A stretch of DNA of 46,332 nucleotides, from assembly GCA_902790325.1 (NCBI GenBank), contig CADARP010000018.1:1-46332 (forward strand), read 5' to 3'. Of the stretch, positions 41,056 through 46,332 are shown piece by piece (within the stretch, counting starts at the first letter, position 1; each line of letters opens with the position of its first letter). Both the position numbers and the translations under genes were made by a program. The stretch comes from Oscillospiraceae bacterium (lineage in GTDB: Bacteria > Bacillota > Clostridia > Oscillospirales > Acutalibacteraceae). The notes under the pieces are model-generated. The model was not told where the DNA came from, searched no databases, and saw only the letters and a program-made list of their open reading frames with translations.

Positions 41056-42807
41056 ATGCCATTAGACGGATATTATTTGCACTTTTTGACCGGAGAACTG
41101 CGCGACGCGCTCGTCGGCAGCCGTGTAGAAAAGGTACATCAGCCCGCGCGGCAGGAGATTTTGCTGCACCTGCGCAATTACCGCACGGCGTATAAGCTGT
41201 TCCTGTCCGCCTCGGCCAACAGTCCGCGGCTGCACATCACGTCGTACGCGCCCGAAAATCCCGCGAAGCCTCCGATGCTGTGTATGCTGCTGCGCAAATA
41301 CCTGGTCGGCGCGAAACTGCGCGCGATCACGCAGGCGGGACTGGATCGGACAGTCTTTCTCGATTTCGACGCGACGAACGAGATCGGCGATCCCGTTTCT
41401 TTGCGGCTGTGCGTGGAGATCATGGCAAAGCACAGCAACATCATCCTGCTGGATGCAAACGGCACGATCCTCGACGCGGTCAAACGCGTGGACGCGACAC
41501 AGTCGTCGTACCGGCAGGTACTGCCCGGACTTGCGTACATCTCCCCGCCCGCGCAGGACAAGCTGGATCTGCGCGATTCGCCGCCCGACGACGTGCTTGA
41601 ACGGATCCGGCAAACACCCGACAAGGCGCTGTCGTCCGCACTGCTGCAGGCGCTGCAGGGCGCGTCGCCGCTCGTGTGCCGCGAGATCGCGAACCGGTGC
41701 GCGGCGGAAGAGACGAGCGTGCGGGACCTGACGCAGCCGCAGACCGCGCTGCTTTTGCAAACGCTGGGTGCGCTGCAAACGACGCTCATGACCGGCGGCG
41801 AGCCGATCATCCTCTGCGAGCCGGACGGGCGATACGCGGATTTTTCCTTCATGGACATAACGCAGTACGGCTTTGCCCGCACGCCGAAAACGTGCGGCAG
41901 CTATTCGGCGCTGTTGGACGATTTCTATTTCGAGCGTGACCGGCTTGACCGCACGCATCAGCGCGCGGCGGATATGCTCAAGGCGCTGTCGAATGCCGCC
42001 GCGAGAACGGCGCGCAAACTCGACGCGCAGCGCATCGAACTCGAACGCTGCGCCGACCGCGAGACGCTGCGGATCCGCGGCGAACTGGTGCAGTCGTACG
42101 CCGGGATGCTCGACAAGGGCGCGCCGTTTTACGATGTGCCGAACTATTACGACGGCGGGAACATCCTGCGCATCCCCGCCGATCCCGCGCTTTCACCGAT
42201 GGCGAACGCGCAGAAATACTACAAGGAATACCGCAAGGCGAAGACAGCCGAGCAGATGCTTGCCGGCCTGATCGCGGCAGGCGAACAGGAACTGCAGTAT
42301 CTTGAAACGCTGACGGATCTTGTCAGTCGTGCCGACACCGGCGCAGAACTTTCCGCGCTGCGCGACGAAATCGAAACCGCCGGGTATCTCAAGCGAAAAC
42401 GCAAGGGAAACGAAAAAAATCCCAAGCCCCTGCCCCCGCTCGAGTACCGCTCATCGGACGGCTTCCGCATTCTGGTCGGACGCAACAACATCCAGAACGA
42501 CCGTCTGTCGCTCAAAACCGCCAGGGGAAGCGATCTTTGGCTGCACACGCAGAAGATCCCCGGCTCGCACGTGATCGTCTGCGCCGAAGGGCGCGAGATC
42601 CCGCCGTCCACGATCGAGCAGGCCGCTATGATCGCCGCGTACAACAGCAAGGCGCGCGCCGGAGCGCAGGTACCCGTGGACTACACGTTCGCCAAACATC
42701 TGAAAAAACCTGTCGGCGCAAAACCAGGCAAAGTCATCTACCACGTCTACAACACACTGACCGTCAACCCGGACCGCGAACAGACCGAAGCGCTTCGGGT
42801 GGAATAA
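41056..42807 (+). CDS. rqcH: RqcH-type NFACT ribosome quality-control protein
   Basis: The 583-residue protein has an NFACT-N domain (residues 1-200, PLDGYYLHFLTGELRDAL, LLRKYLVGAKL, GLDRTVFLDF), a helical coiled-coil middle with the HhH part (200-440), and an NFACT-R domain (about 460-570, FRILVGRNNIQNDRLSLK and DLWLHTQKIPGSHVIV). RqcH binds stalled large subunits and adds C-terminal alanine tails. The Asp-Arg pair in GLDRT near residues 96-97 fits the tRNA-contact residues needed for tailing. Older annotations call these fibronectin-binding proteins. It is the second gene of the prmA operon. Confidence 0.95.
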   Translation: MPLDGYYLHFLTGELRDALVGSRVEKVHQPARQEILLHLRNYRTAYKLFLSASANSPRLHITSYAPENPAKPPMLCMLLRKYLVGAKLRAITQAGLDRTVFLDFDATNEIGDPVSLRLCVEIMAKHSNIILLDANGTILDAVKRVDATQSSYRQVLPGLAYISPPAQDKLDLRDSPPDDVLERIRQTPDKALSSALLQALQGASPLVCREIANRCAAEETSVRDLTQPQTALLLQTLGALQTTLMTGGEPIILCEPDGRYADFSFMDITQYGFARTPKTCGSYSALLDDFYFERDRLDRTHQRAADMLKALSNAAARTARKLDAQRIELERCADRETLRIRGELVQSYAGMLDKGAPFYDVPNYYDGGNILRIPADPALSPMANAQKYYKEYRKAKTAEQMLAGLIAAGEQELQYLETLTDLVSRADTGAELSALRDEIETAGYLKRKRKGNEKNPKPLPPLEYRSSDGFRILVGRNNIQNDRLSLKTARGSDLWLHTQKIPGSHVIVCAEGREIPPSTIEQAAMIAAYNSKARAGAQVPVDYTFAKHLKKPVGAKPGKVIYHVYNTLTVNPDREQTEALRVE

Positions 42808-42823
42808 ACAAAGGAGATCCATC

Positions 42824-43354
42824 ATGCAAAACATCATCAAAAACAAACTGCTCTCAAGCATCATCTTCCTCGTGCTCGGCGTCCTGCTGCTGATCGCGCC
42901 CGCCCAGTCTATGGCCGTGTTCGTGCGCATCATCGGCGCCGTTCTGCTTCTCGGCGCAATCGTGCGTCTGGTCGCGTATTTCGTCACGAAGAAAGAAGAC
43001 CGCGTACCTCTTTCGCTGATCCTCGGCGTCGCGGCGGCTGTCATCGGCGTGTTTTTCGCCGCGGCGCCCTCCGTCGTGACGGGCATCCTTGCCTATGTCT
43101 TCGGCGCGATCCTGATCCTCGTCTCGCTGCTCGACCTTGTCATCGCGGTGCGACTGCCCGCAAGCAAGCTCGTCGCTGTGCTTCTTGCGCTTCTGGAGCT
43201 TGCGGTGGGCGTGCTGATCGTCGTCAATCCCCGCGCGTTTGCAAACATCATGACGCGCCTTATCGGCGGCGCGCTCATTTATGAGGCGGTCGTCGGTATC
43301 GTGACCGTGATCCTTGCGCGCAAGACCGCGAAATCCGGTTTCCTGGATAAATAA
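42824..43354 (+). CDS. DUF308 (HdeD-like) membrane protein
   Basis: The 176-residue protein has six hydrophobic segments in three pairs, with the DUF308 pattern of repeated Gly-rich helices (FLVLGVLLLIAPAQSMAVFVRIIGAVLLLGAI and later GVLIVVNPRAF). E. coli HdeD of this family is linked to acid resistance, but the clostridial role is unknown. AAAGGAG lies 7 bases before the ATG. It ends the prmA-rqcH operon; no classical terminator follows, only the inverted repeat at 43375-43426. Confidence 0.88.
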   Translation: MQNIIKNKLLSSIIFLVLGVLLLIAPAQSMAVFVRIIGAVLLLGAIVRLVAYFVTKKEDRVPLSLILGVAAAVIGVFFAAAPSVVTGILAYVFGAILILVSLLDLVIAVRLPASKLVAVLLALLELAVGVLIVVNPRAFANIMTRLIGGALIYEAVVGIVTVILARKTAKSGFLDK

Positions 43355-43374
43355 GCAAAAAAGTTGCCAGAACT

Positions 43375-43426
43375 TTATGCACCGTGTTCCTGTCGGTTTT
43401 TGCCGATTTGCGGACGCGGTGCATAA
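43375..43426. repeat. Long inverted repeat with TTATGCA flanks
   Basis: TTATGCACCG (43375-43384) is exactly complementary to CGGTGCATAA (43417-43426), and inner TCGG/CCGA pairs extend the fold. There is no T-tract. Related words TTATGCA and TTGTGCA recur at 43429, 43514 and 43540. Confidence 0.7.
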
Positions 43427-43553
43427 CGTTTATGCAAAACAGACAAATTTCAATGCTTTCTTTTGTTTATTCTGTCAATCCTTCAAAAAGTCCTTTCGCA
43501 GAATTATTCGTCATTATGCACAAATCCGACTCCTGTTCTTTGTGCAATGTGTC

Positions 43554-43581
43554 TTGACTTTTTGAAAATTCGTGCTATACT
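43554..43581 (+). promoter_or_regulatory. Promoter of the 41-residue protein gene
   Basis: TTGACT (43554-43559) and extended TGCTATACT (-10 at 43576-43581) with a 16-base spacer. Confidence 0.82.
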
Positions 43582-43612
43582 GTAGGCACAAAGCAACGAA
43601 AGGATGGTTGAC

Positions 43613-43738
43613 ATGAAAGACAAAGAACTGATGGAGCTCGAAATGGATCTGATCCATACGATCGACTCGAAAAAAACGTCCGTCTGGAAGAAGCTGCTCG
43701 CCATCTTCGAGCTGAGCGCCCTGGTCGATATTCATTGA
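43613..43738 (+). CDS. Free-standing 41-residue protein
   Basis: The ATG at 43613 is preceded by AAAGGATGG and opens a 41-codon frame. The product begins with an acidic helix (MKDKELMELEMDLIHTID), passes a short SKKTSVWKKLL basic stretch, and ends in a hydrophobic helix (LAIFELSALVDIH). It is probably soluble or membrane-associated and shows no export signal. The gene has its own extended -10 promoter and a strong terminator, so it is a dedicated transcription unit and unlikely to be a chance frame. I do not recognise a family. Confidence 0.75.
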   Translation: MKDKELMELEMDLIHTIDSKKTSVWKKLLAIFELSALVDIH

Positions 43739-43766
43739 TCGGACGCACATTCCACACGACTTTTTC

Positions 43767-43795
43767 CGCACCCGCTCACGGCGGGTGCGTTTTTT
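43767..43795 (+). terminator. Terminator of the 41-residue protein gene
   Basis: A perfect 9-bp stem (43767-43775 with 43781-43789), a 5-base loop and six Ts. Confidence 0.93.
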
Positions 43796-43874
43796 GTCAC
43801 TCCGTCTGCCGGCAGGGGATACGACCGGGCGCTGCCGTCCGGACAGTTTCTTTCTGTCGGAACGAAATCTTGCC

Positions 43875-43903
43875 TTGCTATTCTTCCCGAACGGGTGTAT
43901 GAT
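43875..43903 (+). promoter_or_regulatory. Promoter of the HAD phosphatase gene
   Basis: TTGCTA (43875-43880) and TATGAT (43898-43903) with a 17-base spacer. The leader would be about 118 bases; nothing recognisable lies in it. Confidence 0.65.
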
Positions 43904-44027
43904 TTGAGCAGACGCAGGAAGGGTTCGGCGTGACGCGGTCGCGGAGCACGTCAATCCGGCTTTGCGCAAACGGATCGCAAAACCTTTCCGACACACAAGA
44001 ACAACCAAATGAAACGGAGGAGATCGT

Positions 44028-44678
44028 ATGGCGACACGCGCGGTCATACTGGATCTGGACGGCACGCTGCTGGATACGCTCGAAGACATCACAGACAGTG
44101 TAAACCGTACGCTCGCGCGGTTCGGCTTCCCGCCGCGCACAATCGAAGAAATACGCCGGTTCGTCGGGAACGGCGCCGTAAAACTGCTGGAACGCGCACT
44201 GCCGTGCGTACTGCCGGCGGACACGTTCGAGGCGTTTTATCGCGCCTACGACGCGGACTATACGGCGCACAGGGAAGACAAAACGCGCCCGTACGACGGC
44301 GCGGTCGAACTGCTGCAGGCGCTGCGCGAGCGCGGGCTGTCGACGGCGGTGCTCTCGAACAAGCAGGACAACGTCGTGCGTCCGCTGTGCGCACACTACT
44401 TTCCCGGTCTTCTCGACATTGCGACCGGCCCGACCGCCGATCGCCGCACAAAGCCTGCGCCGGACGGAATTTACTACATCGCCGATGCGCTCGGCGTGAC
44501 CGCGGAGGAGATCCTGTACGTCGGCGATTCCGAAGCGGACGTTCAGACAGGCAGGAATGCCGGTGTGAAAACCGTGGCTGCGCTGTGGGGCTTCCGCGAC
44601 CGCGAAGCGCTCGAATCCCAAGGCGCGGTGTTTTTTGCAAAAATGCCGAAAGAGATCCTCAATTTTATAGACATTTGA
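44028..44678 (+). CDS. HAD-family phosphatase, phosphoglycolate phosphatase-like
   Basis: The 216-residue protein has HAD motif I LDLDGTLLDT at residues 7-16, motif II TAVLSNKQDN, motif III Lys in RRTKPAPDG, and motif IV YVGDSEADVQTG, with a four-helix cap between I and II. This fits the Gph/PpaX group, which hydrolyses phosphoglycolate or pyrophosphate. GGAGGAGA precedes the ATG. Its last codons contain the -35 box of the aquaporin promoter. Confidence 0.92.
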   Translation: MATRAVILDLDGTLLDTLEDITDSVNRTLARFGFPPRTIEEIRRFVGNGAVKLLERALPCVLPADTFEAFYRAYDADYTAHREDKTRPYDGAVELLQALRERGLSTAVLSNKQDNVVRPLCAHYFPGLLDIATGPTADRRTKPAPDGIYYIADALGVTAEEILYVGDSEADVQTGRNAGVKTVAALWGFRDREALESQGAVFFAKMPKEILNFIDI

Positions 44679-44697
44679 GGAAAAACGTGGTATACTG
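44669..44697 (+). promoter_or_regulatory. Promoter of the aquaporin gene
   Basis: TAGACA (44669-44674) lies in the last codons of the HAD gene and TATACT at 44692-44697, with a 17-base spacer. Confidence 0.8.
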
Positions 44698-44726
44698 TTT
44701 GCACAACATTTAAGGAGGAACAAATC

Positions 44727-45404
44727 ATGCAATCTGTCAAAAAGTATCTTGCGGAATGCATCGGCACGTTTGTGCTGGTCTTTTTCGCGTGCGGCACCGC
44801 CGTCGTGACCAAGTGCTCCGTCGATAACCCGGCGGGTTATCTCGCCACCGCGCTGGCGTTCGGTCTTGTGATCGTCGCAATGGCGTATTCCATCGGCAAC
44901 GTCTCCGGCTGCCACATCAACCCCGCCGTGTCCATCGCCATGCTCGTCAGCGGCAAAATGAGCGTCAAGGATTTCATCGGCTATGTCGTCGCGCAGTTTG
45001 TCGGCGCGATCGTCGGCGCTGCGGCGCTGATGGCGTTCGTCGGCAAAGAGAGCGGTCTGGGCACCAACGGTCTTGCCGGCGTCGACGGCAGCATCGTCAA
45101 GGGTCTTGTGATCGAAGTGATCCTGACATTCGTGTTCGTGCTGGCGATCCTGGGCGTGACGTCCAAGGTTGAAAACGGCAAGGTCGCCGGTCTCGTGATC
45201 GGTCTTTCGCTGACGCTCGTGCACCTGCTGGGCATCGCGTTCACCGGCACGTCCGTCAACCCGGCGCGTTCCTTCGGTCCCGCGCTGTTTGCAGGCGGCG
45301 AAGCGCTTTCGAGCGTCTGGGTCTTCATCGTCGCGCCTCTGGTCGGCGGCGTCCTGGCAGCACTCTGCTACAAGTTCCTGGACAGCGGCAATCAGACAGA
45401 CTGA
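44727..45404 (+). CDS. MIP-family aquaporin
   Basis: The 225-residue protein has six membrane segments and the two pore motifs SGCHINPAVSIAM near residue 56-68 and GTSVNPARSFGPALF near 171-185. The residues around the second NPA-type box (NPAR followed by SFGPA) fit a water channel of the AqpZ type better than a glycerol facilitator. It begins MQSVKKYLAECIGTFVLVFF and has AAGGAGG before the ATG. It is monocistronic with its own promoter and terminator. Confidence 0.92.
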   Translation: MQSVKKYLAECIGTFVLVFFACGTAVVTKCSVDNPAGYLATALAFGLVIVAMAYSIGNVSGCHINPAVSIAMLVSGKMSVKDFIGYVVAQFVGAIVGAAALMAFVGKESGLGTNGLAGVDGSIVKGLVIEVILTFVFVLAILGVTSKVENGKVAGLVIGLSLTLVHLLGIAFTGTSVNPARSFGPALFAGGEALSSVWVFIVAPLVGGVLAALCYKFLDSGNQTD

Positions 45405-45426
45405 TCTCTCCGTAATGTGATCGCAT

Positions 45427-45456
45427 CTCCCCTTCGATTGAAGGGGAGTTCTTTTT
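45427..45456 (+). terminator. Terminator of the aquaporin gene
   Basis: A perfect 9-bp stem (45427-45435 with 45440-45448), a 4-base loop and TTCTTTTT. Confidence 0.92.
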
Positions 45457-45485
45457 AAAACTATGTGTAAAGGACCGGAACAAAC

Positions 45486-46211
45486 ATGAATATTTTGATC
45501 TACAACGAATTCTTTCACGAACAGGACCCGAACGAGCGCGCGCACGCGGTCTATCCCAACGGGATGCACAACGCCATTGCGGACTTTCTGCGCGAAGATC
45601 AGGAACTGCACGTGCGCACGGTCACGCTGGCGAACGTGGAGGAGATCACGGAGGATGTGCTCAAACAGACAGACGTGATTATCTGGTGGGGGCACTGCTG
45701 CCACGACGACGTACCGGACGCCGTAGCCGAACGGGTACAGGAAGCCGTGCTGAACGGTATGGGCGCCATTTTCCTGCACTCCGCCCACAAGTCGAAGCCC
45801 TTCATGCGCCTGATGGGCACAAGCTGCTCGCTCACCTGGCGTGAGAGCGATGACATGGAGCGGATCTGGGTCACCGCGCCCTATCATCCCATCGCCGCGG
45901 GGCTGGATCGCTGCTTTGAGATCCCGGCAGATGAGACCTACGGCGAGCCATTCGGCATCCCCACTCCGGACGAGACGGTTTTCATCGGCTGGTTCACGGG
46001 CGGCGAAGTTTTCCGCTCCGGCTGCACCTGGCAGCGCGGCTGGGGACGGGTATTCTATTTCCAGCCCGGGCACGAGACGTATCCCATCTTTTTCGATCCC
46101 AACGTACAGACCGTGATCCGCAACGCCGTTCGCTGGGCGTCTCCCGTGCGCAGGACGGCGGACTGCATGGATTGCCCCTGCCTGCCGAAAGCGCACAAGG
46201 GCACCCTGTGA
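45486..46211 (+). CDS. ThuA-like (trehalose utilisation) family protein
   Basis: The 241-residue protein has the ThuA fold related to class I glutamine amidotransferases: NILIYNEFFHE at the start, TDVIIWWGHCCHDDVP near 62-77, GAIFLHSAHKSKPF near 93-107, and the end YPIFFDPNVQTVIRNAVRWA. ThuA proteins are linked to uptake or oxidation of trehalose and other sugars, but the reaction is uncertain, and no sugar genes adjoin. AAAGGA precedes the ATG. The Cys-rich tail DCMDCPCLP is unusual. The hairpin array begins right after its stop. Confidence 0.88.
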   Translation: MNILIYNEFFHEQDPNERAHAVYPNGMHNAIADFLREDQELHVRTVTLANVEEITEDVLKQTDVIIWWGHCCHDDVPDAVAERVQEAVLNGMGAIFLHSAHKSKPFMRLMGTSCSLTWRESDDMERIWVTAPYHPIAAGLDRCFEIPADETYGEPFGIPTPDETVFIGWFTGGEVFRSGCTWQRGWGRVFYFQPGHETYPIFFDPNVQTVIRNAVRWASPVRRTADCMDCPCLPKAHKGTL

Positions 46212-46212
46212 C

Positions 46213-46332
46213 GTCCGGCAGAACGGACAAGTTGCAGTTTGTCGGAGACAAACTGCGCGTGATGCGCGCCTGCGGCGCATGATGTATTCCTTCGGAATAT
46301 GATGTTTTCCGCTTCGCAGAAAATGATGTGTT
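46213..46332. repeat. Array of short hairpins separated by TGATG (cut by window edge)
   Basis: Successive short inverted repeats differ in sequence but keep their pairing: GTCCG/CGGAC (46213-46228), GCAGTTTGTC/GACAAACTGC (46234-46256), ATGCGC/GCGCAT (46262-46280), TATTCC/GGAATA (46285-46299, loop TTC) and TTTTC-GC/GC-GAAAA (46305-46323, loop TTC). TGATG follows at 46260, 46280, 46300 and 46324, 20-24 bases apart. The array continues past the window. No reading frame or terminator explains it. Confidence 0.8.

Noticed and set aside
46213-46332. Hairpin array as a CRISPR
   Set aside because: The constant part is only about 5 bases, the variable parts are self-complementary, and the period is 20-24 bases. 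No cas gene is nearby.
1-46332. tRNA, rRNA, tmRNA, RNase P, transposase, integrase or attachment-site signals
   Set aside because: I looked for their usual sequence signatures by eye and saw none that held up. A covariance-model scan could still find a missed RNA.

Overview
The window looks like a chromosomal segment of a fairly GC-rich member of the Clostridia, probably in the Oscillospirales/Ruminococcaceae range. Evidence: an IspH protein fused to ribosomal protein S1 and preceded by cmk and plsC, a typical clostridial order; an S-box (SAM-I) riboswitch in front of metK; an RqcH-type NFACT protein; Shine-Dalgarno sites of the AGGAGG type; sigma-A promoters close to TTGACA-N17-TATAAT; and threonine-rich stalks on surface proteins. 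No rRNA, tRNA, insertion sequence, prophage or CRISPR array was seen. The placement is inferred from gene content, not from a database search.

Layout. 1-4240: operon for a CotH-like kinase, a VTC-type polyphosphate polymerase, a DUF4956 membrane protein and an anchored GH16 glucanase. 4253-10527: tandem GNAT acetyltransferase, DUF523, an ABC exporter pair, a membrane metallophosphoesterase, a small alpha/beta hydrolase and a membrane protein. 10554-11240: an XRE regulator fused to a desulfoferrodoxin-like domain, ending at a bidirectional terminator. 11256-15578 (minus): trmN6, rsmI, a membrane-anchored unknown, a TIM-barrel/SDR fusion and a DUF4298 protein, read from one consensus promoter. 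15586-18458 (minus): a phosphoesterase and a polytopic GT-C-like protein, each with its own near-identical promoter.

18592-22284: a membrane-anchored surface protein, a ceramidase-like hydrolase and an RluA-type pseudouridine synthase. 22295-23091: a lipoprotein gene with a frame break. 23115-29789: a long operon (lipid kinase, thyA, Thr-rich secreted protein, folA, cmk, plsC, ispH-S1) joining lipid, thymidylate/folate, nucleotide and isoprenoid metabolism with translation. 29812-33201: a secreted EEP-fold hydrolase, an anchored metallophosphoesterase and a patatin-like lipase. 33220-37170 (minus): two exported proteins of unknown role and a membrane pyrophosphatase.

37228-46332: a DUF1292 protein, a likely 6S RNA, an unknown protein, the SAM riboswitch with metK, prmA, rqcH, a DUF308 membrane protein, a free-standing 41-residue protein with its own promoter and terminator, a HAD phosphatase, an aquaporin and a ThuA-like protein. 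The window ends inside an array of short hairpins separated by the constant sequence TGATG.

Most worth a second look: the TGATG hairpin array at the right edge, the regulator/desulfoferrodoxin fusion with one iron ligand replaced, the VTC/DUF4956/CotH/GH16 locus, the 41-residue solo transcription unit, a perfect internal Shine-Dalgarno site inside ispH-S1, and the 11-bp-spaced CTTAARA repeats shared by two promoters.
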